A stretch of 64,000 nucleotides of DNA from Arsukibacterium sp. (GTDB lineage: Bacteria > Pseudomonadota > Gammaproteobacteria > Enterobacterales > Alteromonadaceae): positions 400,772 to 464,771 of the forward strand of contig NZ_JAGYIM010000024.1 in NCBI RefSeq assembly GCF_018402695.1. Reading direction: 5' to 3'. Under the pieces are notes generated by a model that was not told the DNA's origin, ran no database searches, and saw only the letters and a list, made by a program, of their open reading frames with translations. The first letter of the stretch is position 1, and each line of letters begins with the position of its first letter. Shown here one piece after another: positions 18,355 to 27,296 of the stretch. Made by a program: the position numbers and the translations under genes.

Positions 18355-19353
18355 GTGTATTTGTCCAGTCGGCCACAGTTACAAGCGTTACCCTGGCAAA
18401 GCAGTTATGCTAATAAACCACGACGTTTTGGCATTGAAATAGAATTCAGTGGTCTGGAGCTGTCTGATGTCGCTCAGCTAGTTGCAAAGCAGCTAAAGCT
18501 AAAGGTACAAGCAGATGGCCGCTATCGCTACAAACTGACTGGTGATAAGGCCGGCGACTGGCTGGTAGAGCTGGATTTTCAGCGTTTGACCAAAATGGGC
18601 GAGCAACAGTTTGACTCAGACTCGTTAACCGATAATTTGCAGGAGTCGCTGGAAACCATGCTGGCGGCGGTAGCCAAGAAAGTGGTGCCCCTTGAGCTCG
18701 TTACGCCCCCTTTAGCTTTTGCACGACTGAACGAAGTTGCCGACCTGATAACCCTGCTGCATAAACAAGGGGCAAAAGGTTCGTCTGAGTCACTCCACTA
18801 TGCGTTTGGGTTACAGCTTAATCCGGAAATTCCATCAGCTGACGTCGCGGTTTTATTAAACATCATTCAGGCATTTATTTGTTTACAGGACTGGCTACGT
18901 CATCGTGAGCAAATTGATGTGGTCCGCAGTCTGACCTCGTTTATTGAACCCTATCCAAAGGCGTATCAGCGAAAAATTACTGACAAACATTATCAGCCGG
19001 AACTTAATGCGCTGATAGACGATTATCTTCAATTTAATCCTACCCGCAACCGGGCACTGGATTGCCTGCCATTATTTTTGCATTTAGATAAACAAAGGGT
19101 CAGAGCGGTAACGGCTGACAAATTAATTAAAGCCAGGCCGACATTTCATTACCGGCTGCCCAGCTGTGAAATTCATCGGCAGGACTGGAATTTGCAACAT
19201 GCCTGGGATGGCTGGGCAGAGGTAGAGCTACTGGCTGCGGATCATCAGCGTCTGACCGATTGCATGACAGCATACCAGCAGCATCTGGCAAAACTGAATA
19301 GTACCACGACATCCTGGATAACTCGGGTCGAGCAAACATGGTTAAGCCGGTAA
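18355..19353 (+). CDS. Putative amidoligase (Amidoligase_2 family)
   Basis: The 332-aa protein matches the amidoligase family, COOH-NH2 ligases of the glutamine-synthetase-like fold. It has RFGIEIEFSGL near residue 25 (metal-binding acidic strand), WLVELDFQ, an ELVTPPLAFARL strand, SLHYAFGLQLNPEIP with the conserved His and Asn, and a late YRLPSCEIHR segment. Known family members are predicted to form amide bonds in peptide-tag or cell-wall-like conjugates. The frame opens with GTG at 18355; TTG at 18361, preceded by GAGG at 5 bases, is an equally good start. It overlaps the glutamine-amidotransferase gene by 16 bp, the conserved partner arrangement for this family. Confidence 0.82.
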   Translation: MYLSSRPQLQALPWQSSYANKPRRFGIEIEFSGLELSDVAQLVAKQLKLKVQADGRYRYKLTGDKAGDWLVELDFQRLTKMGEQQFDSDSLTDNLQESLETMLAAVAKKVVPLELVTPPLAFARLNEVADLITLLHKQGAKGSSESLHYAFGLQLNPEIPSADVAVLLNIIQAFICLQDWLRHREQIDVVRSLTSFIEPYPKAYQRKITDKHYQPELNALIDDYLQFNPTRNRALDCLPLFLHLDKQRVRAVTADKLIKARPTFHYRLPSCEIHRQDWNLQHAWDGWAEVELLAADHQRLTDCMTAYQQHLAKLNSTTTSWITRVEQTWLSR

Positions 19354-20021
19354 TAGCGATAACCGGACCCGAACGGGGTGCATTCGGGCCCCGGTTGCTG
19401 GTAGCGCTAGCCGTGCGTTGGTATGGTGCTGCACCCTTACAATTAAGACCATCAAGCGACCTGGCAACCGCGCATTTTGATGGTGTGGTGATAACCGGGG
19501 GGCATGATGTCGACCCGGTGCTGTATGCGGCAACGTCGGAGGTGCATCCGAACTATGATCCGGCGCGAGACAAACTGGAAATGGCGGTTATCAAGCGGGC
19601 TGACACCGCGCACATTCCATTGCTGGGTATTTGTCGCGGTGCCCAACTGCTGAACGTCAGCCGGGGTGGCAGTTTGTTTCAGCAATTAACAGAGCAGCGC
19701 CGGCGTACATCACAGCGCTGGACAATACTGCCTTTGAAAACCTTGTGTCTGACCAGGCAGAATTCAGCTTTAAAACAAATTTTCCAGTGTGACACAGCAC
19801 GGATTAATAGTTTACATAATCAGGCAATAAATCAGCTGGGTGACAACTTGCAGATTGTCGGCCGTGATTTGGACAATATCGTCCAGGCGGTGGCAGATCC
19901 GGACCGGGATTTTGTGCTGGGAGTGCAATGGCATCCGGAGTTTTTAATTTTTATCCGGCGTCAGCGTCATCTATTTAAAGCGGTGGTAGAGCAGGCACGT
20001 GCCCGACTGGCGCAGAGCTGA
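19338..20021 (+). CDS. Class-I glutamine amidotransferase, peptidase C26 / PuuD-like
   Basis: This 227-aa enzyme carries a full triad: Cys99 in GICRGAQLLNVSRGG, and His199 and Glu201 in VQWHPEF. The GGHDVDPVLY and NSLHNQAINQ stretches fit the gamma-glutamyl-GABA hydrolase group. Such enzymes hydrolyse gamma-glutamyl amides, or release ammonia from glutamine for a partner. The start overlaps the amidoligase gene by 16 bp, so the two are translationally coupled. The pair may make and unmake a gamma-glutamyl-type conjugate, or the GATase may feed ammonia to the ligase; the sequence cannot decide. It ends 5 bp from the convergent rhombosortase gene. Confidence 0.87.
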   Translation: MVKPVIAITGPERGAFGPRLLVALAVRWYGAAPLQLRPSSDLATAHFDGVVITGGHDVDPVLYAATSEVHPNYDPARDKLEMAVIKRADTAHIPLLGICRGAQLLNVSRGGSLFQQLTEQRRRTSQRWTILPLKTLCLTRQNSALKQIFQCDTARINSLHNQAINQLGDNLQIVGRDLDNIVQAVADPDRDFVLGVQWHPEFLIFIRRQRHLFKAVVEQARARLAQS

Positions 20022-20026
20022 TGCTC

Positions 20027-20626
20027 TTAGTTGCGGCTGTTGCCTGCAAACCGGTTTTTTACTATTAACAGACCAAATAGCAGCACTCCACTGATCACCC
20101 CGTACAAATGAGCCTCTATGGCCACGGTTGCGCTGATTAGTTGGCCCAGTTCAGCGTCGGGCCCCTGGTACTGCTCGTAGCCAATTTTGGCCAGAATGCC
20201 CAGTGTCAGCAACACCCCCCCTGTTTTGCCGGTTTTTATATCCAGTAGCGCCCCGAAAAACAGTAAAGCATGTAGTACCCCGGATAACCCGACGTAACGC
20301 TGTATATCAGGTTGCAGCCAGTACATCAGGCTGCTGATCACTACCGCGCTGAACAGCAACTGCCAAATCAACGCTAATTGCCGCTGATAGCTGGCATGCA
20401 GCAACATTATAACCAGTAAGCCGCCGCCATTTAACAGCAAATGATAGAAGTTGGAATGCAGCAAATGGCCGGTGACTAAACGCCAGAGCTCACCGTCTGC
20501 CAGCGCTGACCTTTGAAAAGCAAAAAGTTGCTGCACGGCTGCTGGCAACATAAACATCAGTACTGCCAGCAGCAGCAAGCAGCAAAAAGGGACGTAGCTG
20601 CGGTTAGAAACAAATAAAGTCGGCAT
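20027..20626 (-). CDS. rrtA: Rhombosortase (rhomboid-family intramembrane serine protease)
   Basis: The 199-aa protein has about six membrane helices. It carries rhomboid active-site motifs: GHLLHSNFYHLLLNGGG in helix 2 (His and Asn), YVGLSGVLHALLFFGALL with the catalytic Ser of GxSG, and EAHLYGVISG with the catalytic His. The short length and the SGVLH / HLYG pattern are those of rhombosortases, which cleave GlyGly-CTERM tails of exported proteins in the inner membrane. I found no GlyGly-CTERM protein in the window, so its substrates are elsewhere. It is convergent with the amidotransferase gene. Confidence 0.85.
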   Translation of the reverse strand: MPTLFVSNRSYVPFCCLLLLAVLMFMLPAAVQQLFAFQRSALADGELWRLVTGHLLHSNFYHLLLNGGGLLVIMLLHASYQRQLALIWQLLFSAVVISSLMYWLQPDIQRYVGLSGVLHALLFFGALLDIKTGKTGGVLLTLGILAKIGYEQYQGPDAELGQLISATVAIEAHLYGVISGVLLFGLLIVKNRFAGNSRN

Positions 20627-20810
20627 AACGGCCCGGTTAGGATCCTGGATCGGATCTGCAAAACAGCAGTTAAAAGTAGCGCTATCCCAAACTAATTTGC
20701 TGGCGATATCAAGCAGTATTTCATTTAACCATCAGATATGCCGCCAATCTCGCTTGATCTGCTAGCCTCTTCTGGTTAGGGTGTAATGCTGCGCATAGAG
20801 AGAGCAAGAT

Positions 20811-22577
20811 ATGAAGCTGTTTTATCTGTTTTTAATCAACGTTAGTGTCCTGCTGAGCAGTCAGACGGCTATTGCCAGCATGCTGCTGCAACAGAGCGTG
20901 CCGCAGCAGGAAGTCCGTGAGCCGGAAGCAACTACAGGTTTAACTGAGCAGCAACTGGTTCGCAGCAAACACGCCATGGTTGCTGCAGCGCACCCGCTGG
21001 CAGTTGCAGCAGGGCAGCGCATTCTGGCCAAGGGCGGCAGTGCAGTTGATGCGGCTATCGCCACCCAACTTATGCTGGGCCTGGTAGAACCGCAAAGTTC
21101 AGGCATAGGGGGCGGTGCCTTTATCTTACACTGGCATAAAGCAAGCCAGCGTTTAACCAGTTTTGATGGCCGTGAACAGGCACCGGCAACAGCCGGCGCT
21201 GACTTGTTTAGTCATAATGGTAAGCCGCTTGACTGGCGGGCCGCTTATGTGGGTGGCAAGTCGGTTGGCGTGCCAGGGGTCCTGAAAGCTTTGGCCATGG
21301 CGCATCAGCAATATGGCCGCTTGCCGTGGCCAGCATTATTTGATGATGCTATCACGGCTGCCGAACAAGGTTTTACAGTCACACCGCGAATGGCAAAGCA
21401 TCTGGCAATGGGCTGGAATCAGGGGGTTAAAACCCTGGCACCGGCAAAAGATTATTTTTATCCCGATGGCCAGGCGTTAGCCGCAGGCAAGACCATCACT
21501 AATCCGGAGTACGGCAAATTACTCAGAGCGATAGCTAAAGACGGTGTTGTCGCTTTCTATCAGGGCGAGAACGCCGAAGCATTGGTAAAAACCGTGCGCA
21601 GCGCGGCAACTAATCCCGGAGCAATATCGCTGGAGGACCTGCGCAACTATCAGGCGGTTGAGCGGGAGGTTTTGTGTCAACCTTACCGGCAGTATCAGGT
21701 ATGTGGCATGGCACCGCCGAGCTCAGGCGGCATAGCGGTGTTACAGATACTGGGGATATTGTCAGGATTTGACCTGGCGAAACTGCAGCCTGGTTCGGTA
21801 GAGGCGGTGCATCTGATCAGTCAGGCTGCCCGGCTGGCTTTTGCCGACAGAGAGCGTTTCCTGGCGGATGCTGATTTTAGCCCGGTCCCGGTTGCGGGCC
21901 TGCTGGACCCGGCCTACCTGGCAAGTCGGGCAAAGCTAATTAATCCGGCTCGTAACCTGGCAGCGGTTGCTGCCGGACAGCCCGATGGCACTGAGCCGCT
22001 GGCTGACGCCGCAGCAATAGAGTTTGAAAATACCAGTCATCTGTCAGTGGTCGATCAATACGGTAATGGGGTAAGCATGACGACCAGTATCGAAAATGTC
22101 TTTGGCTCCGGCCTGATGGTCAATGGCTATTTGCTGAATAACCAGTTAACTGATTTCAGTCTTCGCGCAGAAGTGAACGGAAAACTGGTCGCCAACCGGG
22201 TAGAAGGGGGCAAGCGGCCCCGCAGTTCAATGGCACCCATGATGGTATTTGACCAGGATAATAACCTGACGCTACTGACCGGCTCACCGGGCGGCAGCAG
22301 GATTATTAATTATGTCGCCCAAAACCTGGTAGCAGTGCTGGACTGGCAGTTAAATCTGGAGCAGGCGATTAATTTACCACGCTTCACCCATCGTAATGAT
22401 TATCTGGCGTTGGAGGCCGGTACGCCATTGGCTGCATTGGCGCCAGAGCTCGAAGCCATGGGCTATCAGGTGCGGCTGCAGGATCTGAATTCCGGCATTC
22501 ATGCTGTTGCAATAACCGCTGAGGGACTGGAAGGTGTTGCTGATCCGCGGCGTGAAGGCACCGCTGCCGGTCATTAA
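20811..22577 (+). CDS. ggt: Gamma-glutamyltransferase, periplasmic
   Basis: The 588-aa precursor begins with a signal peptide (MKLFYLFLINVSVLLSSQTAIAS). It follows the gamma-glutamyltranspeptidase fold: GGSAVDAAIATQLMLGLVEPQSSGIGGGAF, FDGREQAPA, then the autoprocessing site ENTSHLSVVD where Thr408 becomes the N-terminal nucleophile of the small subunit. RPRSSMAPM and LTGSPGGSRIINYV form the oxyanion and substrate region. It cleaves gamma-glutamyl bonds such as glutathione in the periplasm. All key residues are present. The next gene, an enoyl-CoA hydratase-like gene, starts 32 bp downstream, but a functional link is not evident. Confidence 0.95.
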   Translation: MKLFYLFLINVSVLLSSQTAIASMLLQQSVPQQEVREPEATTGLTEQQLVRSKHAMVAAAHPLAVAAGQRILAKGGSAVDAAIATQLMLGLVEPQSSGIGGGAFILHWHKASQRLTSFDGREQAPATAGADLFSHNGKPLDWRAAYVGGKSVGVPGVLKALAMAHQQYGRLPWPALFDDAITAAEQGFTVTPRMAKHLAMGWNQGVKTLAPAKDYFYPDGQALAAGKTITNPEYGKLLRAIAKDGVVAFYQGENAEALVKTVRSAATNPGAISLEDLRNYQAVEREVLCQPYRQYQVCGMAPPSSGGIAVLQILGILSGFDLAKLQPGSVEAVHLISQAARLAFADRERFLADADFSPVPVAGLLDPAYLASRAKLINPARNLAAVAAGQPDGTEPLADAAAIEFENTSHLSVVDQYGNGVSMTTSIENVFGSGLMVNGYLLNNQLTDFSLRAEVNGKLVANRVEGGKRPRSSMAPMMVFDQDNNLTLLTGSPGGSRIINYVAQNLVAVLDWQLNLEQAINLPRFTHRNDYLALEAGTPLAALAPELEAMGYQVRLQDLNSGIHAVAITAEGLEGVADPRREGTAAGH

Positions 22578-22609
22578 TTCGTAAATAACCGATAAATAAG
22601 AGACAAAGA

Positions 22610-23353
22610 ATGACAGTGAATGTTAGCCAAAGTCCGGCGGGTGTGATGACCCTGAGCCTGGAGCGGCCGGATAAGAAAAATGCGCTGAGTCTGGTCATGT
22701 ATCAGCAGCTGACCGAGGCGTTGCAGCATGCAGAGCGGGACCCGGCAGTGAAAGTAGTTGTTTTGCAAGGTTCCGACAGCTGTTTTTCCAGTGGTAATGA
22801 CTTACAGGATTTTCTAACGGCGGGCGAACTGAATGCTCATCACCCGACGGTCGCATTTTTATATCAGCTTAATGCGTTTACCAAGCCTGTCATCGCCGCC
22901 GTCGCCGGTTTGGCTATTGGCATCGGTACCACCGCCTTGCTGCATTGCGATTTAGTGTATGCGGCACCTGGTTGTCGGTTTCAAATGCCATTCAGTCAGT
23001 TGGGGTTGTGTCCCGAGGCCGCATCCAGTTTATTGCTGCCACAGTTGGTAGGTTATCAGCGTGCAGCCCAGTACTTGCTGTTGGGAGAGGCGTTTGATAC
23101 CGACAAGGCCGAGGCGATGGGCCTGGTTAATCAGCAGGTAGCCAGTGATAAGTTGCTTGATTTTGCGGCAGAAAAAGCTCTCGCGCTGGCGAAACTGCCA
23201 GCAGAAGCAGTGCAGCACAGTAAGGCTTTACTGCGCGGTAAAATAAAGCGCAAAGCTGATAAAGTGATTGCGACTGAACTTGAGGTGTTTGGCGAACTGT
23301 TAAAAAGTGACGCTTGTCAGCAACAACTTCAAACCTTTTTCACTAAAAAATAA
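22610..23353 (+). CDS. Enoyl-CoA hydratase/isomerase family protein
   Basis: The 247-aa protein has the crotonase fold: LERPDKKNALSLVMYQQL, VVLQGSDSCFSSGNDLQDFL (first oxyanion segment) and VIAAVAGLAIGIGTTALLHCDLVYAAPGCRFQMPFSQLGLCPEAASSLLL (second oxyanion segment and active site). At the position where hydratases have a catalytic Glu it reads CPEAASS, which fits an enoyl-CoA isomerase or hydratase of the PaaG/delta-isomerase type. The substrate is not deducible. AAGAGA upstream of the ATG is a reasonable ribosome site. It is the last gene of this right-pointing run. Confidence 0.88.
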   Translation: MTVNVSQSPAGVMTLSLERPDKKNALSLVMYQQLTEALQHAERDPAVKVVVLQGSDSCFSSGNDLQDFLTAGELNAHHPTVAFLYQLNAFTKPVIAAVAGLAIGIGTTALLHCDLVYAAPGCRFQMPFSQLGLCPEAASSLLLPQLVGYQRAAQYLLLGEAFDTDKAEAMGLVNQQVASDKLLDFAAEKALALAKLPAEAVQHSKALLRGKIKRKADKVIATELEVFGELLKSDACQQQLQTFFTKK

Positions 23354-23359
23354 AGGTTG

Positions 23360-23377
23360 CTGTTCAACTTTGAACAG
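23360..23377. terminator. Hairpin between convergent genes, possible weak bidirectional terminator
   Basis: CTGTTCAA and TTGAACAG are perfectly complementary with a 2-base centre. No T-run follows on the plus strand. On the minus strand the downstream sequence is AACCTTTATTTTTT, so termination of the lipoprotein transcript is more plausible. Confidence 0.4.
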
Positions 23378-23388
23378 TGACTGGCCCG

Positions 23389-23835
23389 TCAGTAGCTGGC
23401 AGTACTGCTAAATGGATCGGCTTTTACTGCTGTGACCAGCCAGCTACCACTTTGTTTCACCATAGTGACGGTGCGCAAATTATCAACCTGTTTGCCGTCA
23501 TGCTCACCGCTGAAAACCAGGGTAACGTTGGCATCATCATCATACTGCTGGCGCAGGTTCTGACCGCTGCGATTAACTTCAATTGTCACGGTGTCATAAG
23601 ACATATTCATTAAGGTTCTGGCCACCTGACGCGGTGTCACGTAAGCATCAAGCAGGGCGGCAAACTCTTCCGTGCTGAGGCTTTTGGCTTTTTCCAAATC
23701 TTTTTCGTTATACAGGGCATGAAAAAACTCGGTAGCAATGTGCTCAGGTGTGCCCCAGTGGGCGTTACTTTTGGGCTTTTCTCCACAAGCGCCAAGCAAA
23801 AACAGGCTTATTATTAACGACCCTAGCAGTTTCAT
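23389..23835 (-). CDS. Small lipoprotein (DUF4878-like)
   Basis: The 148-aa precursor has a lipoprotein signal peptide, MKLLGSLIISLFLLGAC, with the lipobox LGAC placing the lipidated Cys at residue 17. The mature part resembles a small SnoaL/NTF2-like fold used by DUF4878-type lipoproteins: TPEHIATEFFHALYNEKDLEKAKSL, then several strands ending in SGSWLVTAVKADPFSS. Its role is unknown. Residues after the lipobox (GEKPK) contain no Asp at +2, which suggests outer-membrane sorting by the E. coli rule. It lies between the convergent enoyl-CoA hydratase gene and the cysK terminator, so it is probably transcribed alone. Confidence 0.78.
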   Translation of the reverse strand: MKLLGSLIISLFLLGACGEKPKSNAHWGTPEHIATEFFHALYNEKDLEKAKSLSTEEFAALLDAYVTPRQVARTLMNMSYDTVTIEVNRSGQNLRQQYDDDANVTLVFSGEHDGKQVDNLRTVTMVKQSGSWLVTAVKADPFSSTASY

Positions 23836-23899
23836 CAGCAGCCACCTTTTGTTAGCAGTTAAGCCAGCAGTGTGGAATTTTTTTTAACCCCTGTAAAGT

Positions 23900-23922
23900 A
23901 AAAAGGCCGCAAATTGCGGCCT
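23900..23922 (-). terminator. Rho-independent terminator of cysK
   Basis: On the minus strand AGGCCGCAA pairs with TTGCGGCCT and is followed by TTTT. It lies about 20 bp after the cysK stop codon. Confidence 0.85.
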
Positions 23923-23942
23923 AAACGATGGTATCAGCGAAC

Positions 23943-24917
23943 TTAGGGTTGCAGTTCCTGCTCGGTAAAAATGTTAGCAAACAACGGGCTGGATAAGTAA
24001 CGCTCTGCGGCACTGGCCAGAATAACCACAATATTTTTACCGGCATTCTCTGGCTTGGCGGCCTGGCGTTGCGCGGCAACTAAAGCGGCACCTGACGAAA
24101 TACCGGCCAGAATACCTTCTTCGCGCATTAAGCGGTGGGTGGCGGCGATGGCATCGTCGCTGCTGACAGTTTCGACTTCATCAATCAGATCTAAATCCAG
24201 GTTGCCCGGAATAAAGCCAGCACCAATACCCTGAATTTTATGCGGTCCGGGCTTTAGTTCTTCGCCAGCTTTGGCCTGGCTTATCACCGGCGACTCGACC
24301 GGTTCGACGGCAACGCTGTGCAACGGCAGGTTTTTAACCTGCTTTAAATAACGGCTAACCCCGGTAATGGTGCCCCCGGTGCCAACGCCAGCGATAAAAA
24401 TATCTACTTTACCGTCTAAGTCGTTAAAAATTTCCGGGCCGGTGGTATCGACGTGAATTTGCGGGTTGGCCGGGTTTTCGAACTGCTGCAACAATACATA
24501 GCGGTTCGGATCAGACGCCAGAATCTCGTGGGCTTTTTCAATGGCGCCTTTCATACCTTTCGGACCTTCAGTCAGCACTAAGTTGGCGCCCAGGGCTTTT
24601 AACAGCTTGCGCCGCTCCAGGCTCATGGTAGCGGGCATGGTCAGGGTTAATTTGTAACCGCGGCTGGCTGCAACAAATGCCAGGGCAATCCCGGTATTAC
24701 CTGAGGTGGGCTCGATAATTTCTTTATCGCTGGTCAGCACGCCGCGTTTTTCGGCATCCCAAATCAGGGCTGCCCCTAAGCGGCATTTCACACTAAAGCT
24801 GGGATTACGCGATTCAATTTTGGCGTATACATTGGCGCCGCCTGGTACGGTCCGGTTTAATTTGACCAGAGGGGTGCGGCCGATAGACAATGAGTGGTCT
24901 GCAAATACGTTTGCCAT
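23943..24917 (-). CDS. cysK: Cysteine synthase A (O-acetylserine sulfhydrylase)
   Basis: The 324-aa enzyme carries the PLP-binding Lys44 in NPSFSVKCR, the substrate loop [16 protein letters not shown], the phosphate-binding [15 protein letters not shown] and the CysK C-terminal region with ERYLSSPLF. It makes cysteine from O-acetylserine and sulfide in the cytoplasm. The usual Ser-Ser-Gly before ERYLS is here ASAAERYLS, a mild deviation. A TTG four codons upstream keeps the frame open, but the ATG at 24917 has GGAG 7 bases upstream and yields the canonical N-terminus. A terminator follows it; it is a single-gene unit. Confidence 0.96.
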   Translation of the reverse strand: MANVFADHSLSIGRTPLVKLNRTVPGGANVYAKIESRNPSFSVKCRLGAALIWDAEKRGVLTSDKEIIEPTSGNTGIALAFVAASRGYKLTLTMPATMSLERRKLLKALGANLVLTEGPKGMKGAIEKAHEILASDPNRYVLLQQFENPANPQIHVDTTGPEIFNDLDGKVDIFIAGVGTGGTITGVSRYLKQVKNLPLHSVAVEPVESPVISQAKAGEELKPGPHKIQGIGAGFIPGNLDLDLIDEVETVSSDDAIAATHRLMREEGILAGISSGAALVAAQRQAAKPENAGKNIVVILASAAERYLSSPLFANIFTEQELQP

Positions 24918-25041
24918 AGTAAGCTCCAATTACAAAGAATTTGGTTATAAGAATACGCCAGCCGTATAAAAGGTGAAGTAGCGTTTGGCTATAACTTATA
25001 TCATTTACTTTAACCTGAACCCAAGACCGGCGAGGATCCTG

Positions 25042-25887
25042 ATGGCCTTTGAAAGTACTGACAATTATATCGTATCAACCGAACTTGCGCTGGCTGTAAA
25101 TGCTGCGGTAACTCTTGAGAAACCATTACTGATTAAAGGCGAGCCTGGCACAGGCAAAACCCGGCTGGCCGAGGAGCTGGCGAAAAGTCTGGATACCCAA
25201 CTAATTCAATGGCATATCAAATCTACCACTAAGGCGCAGCATGGCCTGTATGAATATGATGCAGTATCCCGCCTGCGTGACAGCCAGTTAGGTAGCGATA
25301 AGGTGCAGGATATCAGCAATTATATCCGGCCCGGTAAGTTATGGCAGGCCTTTACCGCGGCCAAACGCCCGGTGCTGCTGATAGACGAAATTGACAAAGC
25401 GGATATTGAGTTTCCCAATGACTTATTGCACGAATTGGACCAGATGGCGTTTTACGTACATGAAACCGGCGAGCAGATCCGGGCGACAGACCGGCCTATC
25501 GTGATTATTACCTCAAATAATGAAAAAGAGCTGCCTGACGCCTTTTTACGCCGCTGTTTTTTTCATTACATTCGTTTCCCGGACGCCGATACGCTGCGCG
25601 ATATTGTTGCCGTGCATTACCCCAATATTCAGCAGCAACTATTGAGCACGGCTCTGGAGATATTCTTTGAGCTGCGCGAGTTGCCGGGTTTAAAGAAAAA
25701 GCCGTCAACTTCAGAGTTGTTAGACTGGCTCAAGCTGTTGTTGGCCGAAGATATTCCGGCCGAAGTATTAACCGACAAGCAGCAAAAAGGCGGCTTAATG
25801 CCGATGTTTGGTGCCTTGCTTAAAAACGAGCAGGACGTAACACTGGTTGAAAAACTGGCATTTTTGGCCAAGCGGCAAGGGCGCTGA
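25042..25887 (+). CDS. MoxR-family AAA+ ATPase
   Basis: The 281-aa ATPase has Walker A (GEPGTGKT, about residue 34), Walker B (VLLIDEIDKAD), sensor 1 (IITSNNEKELPDAFLRR, with the Arg finger region) and a C-terminal helical lid. MoxR proteins act with VWA-domain partners as chaperone-like machines that insert metals or mature other proteins. The frame extends upstream to 24985, but the ATG at 25042 has GAGG 6 bases upstream and starts just before the AAA fold. The VWA partner gene follows after a 176-bp spacer. Confidence 0.9.
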   Translation: MAFESTDNYIVSTELALAVNAAVTLEKPLLIKGEPGTGKTRLAEELAKSLDTQLIQWHIKSTTKAQHGLYEYDAVSRLRDSQLGSDKVQDISNYIRPGKLWQAFTAAKRPVLLIDEIDKADIEFPNDLLHELDQMAFYVHETGEQIRATDRPIVIITSNNEKELPDAFLRRCFFHYIRFPDADTLRDIVAVHYPNIQQQLLSTALEIFFELRELPGLKKKPSTSELLDWLKLLLAEDIPAEVLTDKQQKGGLMPMFGALLKNEQDVTLVEKLAFLAKRQGR

Positions 25888-26063
25888 GAAGTATGTTCTT
25901 TTCAGTAGTAACGACTCTGCGATTGAAGTTAGCGAAGGACCAGAACCTTGTTTCGGTCGGCGCAGAGTGTCTGAGTGAGGGCGCAAGCCCGAGCGAGTTG
26001 CTGCGACGAGCCGGGGCAAGTGTTGTGGGCCGCAGCGATTCGATTACACCAGGACCATAGGCA
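25888..26063. repeat. Unusual 176-bp spacer inside the MoxR-VWA gene pair, possible extragenic repeat unit
   Basis: The spacer is long for a MoxR/VWA pair and GC-rich. It contains an 8-bp inverted repeat, ACTCTGCG (25914-25921) and CGCAGAGT (25961-25968). A spurious open frame crosses it on the minus strand. Its texture resembles dispersed intergenic repeats, but no second copy lies in this window, so the repeat call is a guess. Confidence 0.3.
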
Positions 26064-27233
26064 ATGCTAATTGATTTCTTTTTTACCCTGCGCAAATACG
26101 GCTTAAAAACCAGTATTACCGAGCTGCTGGATTTACTAAATGCGCTGAAGCAGCAGGTGGTCTTTGCCGACACTGAAGCCTTCTATCAGTTATCACGGCT
26201 GTGTCTGGTAAAAGATGAAACCCAGTACGATAAATTTGACCGCGCCTTTGCTGACTATTTTGAGGGCGTAGCCGAGGTGGATATCGCGGCCAGTATTCCG
26301 CCCGAGTGGCTGGTACCCGAGGTTTTGCGTAAGTTAAGCGACGAAGATAAAGCCAAGCTGCAGGCGCTGGGTGGCCTGGATAAGTTGCTGCAAACCCTGC
26401 GGGAGCGTTTAGCCGAGCAGCAGAAAAAGCATGCCGGTGGCAATAAATGGATAGGCACCGGCGGTACCTCACCTTTTGGCGCTTATGGCTATAACCCTGA
26501 GGGCGTGCGGATTGGCCAGCAGGGCAGTGGCGCCAGGCGGGCGGTAAAAGTATGGGATAAACGCGAATTTAAAGACTTAGATACTGACAGCGAGCTGAAT
26601 AACCGCAGCATTAAACTGGCCCTGAAGCAACTGCGTAAATTCGCCCGTAGCGGTGCCGAAACTGAGCTGGATTTGCACGGCACGATTCAGGCTACGTCTG
26701 AGCAGGCCGGCTGGCTGGATTTACGCTTTATCCGTGAACGGCACAACGCCATTAAACTGCTGGTGTTTTTTGATGTCGGTGGCTCAATGGATGACCATAT
26801 CGAGCAATGTCAGAAACTGTTTGCCGCGGTAAAAACCGAGTTTAAGCATCTGGAGTTTTTCTACTTTCACAACTGTGTGTATGAAGGGGTGTGGCGCGAC
26901 AATAAACGTCGCTATACCGAGCAGGTAAAGGTAGACGACATTGTTCATACCTACGGCAGCGACTATAAGCTGATATTTGTCGGCGATGCCACCATGGGCC
27001 CTTATGAAATAGAGTATCCTGGCGGCAGTGTGGAGCACTTTAACGAGTTACCGGGTAAAGTGTGGTTGCAGCGTTTGTTGAGCCACTATCCCAAAGCAGT
27101 ATGGCTGAACCCGCAACCAGAGCAGTGGTGGAGCCACTATTATTCTATCGAGATGATTAACCAGTTAATGGCAAAACGAATGTATCCGCTAACGCTGGAC
27201 GGGCTGGGCAGGGCAATAAAAACCTTACTTTGA
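26064..27233 (+). CDS. VWA-domain protein, CoxE-like partner of MoxR
   Basis: The 389-aa cytosolic protein begins with a helical part (MLIDFFFTLRKYGLKTSITELLDLL) that is typical of the CoxE-like family. A Gly-rich linker around residues 130-165 (GTGGTSPFGAYGYNPEGVRIG) leads to a von Willebrand A-type domain from about 230. The metal-site motif reads DVGGSMD, so the second Ser of DxSxS is replaced by Gly but the first Asp and last Ser remain. The late VGDATMGPYEI supplies the Asp loop. Together with the MoxR ATPase it would form a maturation or chaperone pair; the client is unknown. Confidence 0.87.
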   Translation: MLIDFFFTLRKYGLKTSITELLDLLNALKQQVVFADTEAFYQLSRLCLVKDETQYDKFDRAFADYFEGVAEVDIAASIPPEWLVPEVLRKLSDEDKAKLQALGGLDKLLQTLRERLAEQQKKHAGGNKWIGTGGTSPFGAYGYNPEGVRIGQQGSGARRAVKVWDKREFKDLDTDSELNNRSIKLALKQLRKFARSGAETELDLHGTIQATSEQAGWLDLRFIRERHNAIKLLVFFDVGGSMDDHIEQCQKLFAAVKTEFKHLEFFYFHNCVYEGVWRDNKRRYTEQVKVDDIVHTYGSDYKLIFVGDATMGPYEIEYPGGSVEHFNELPGKVWLQRLLSHYPKAVWLNPQPEQWWSHYYSIEMINQLMAKRMYPLTLDGLGRAIKTLL

Positions 27234-27296
27234 ACGCATTGGTTTAACGATATTGATACAAACAGAAAAATAACGTAATGACTAAGGACATCCAGC

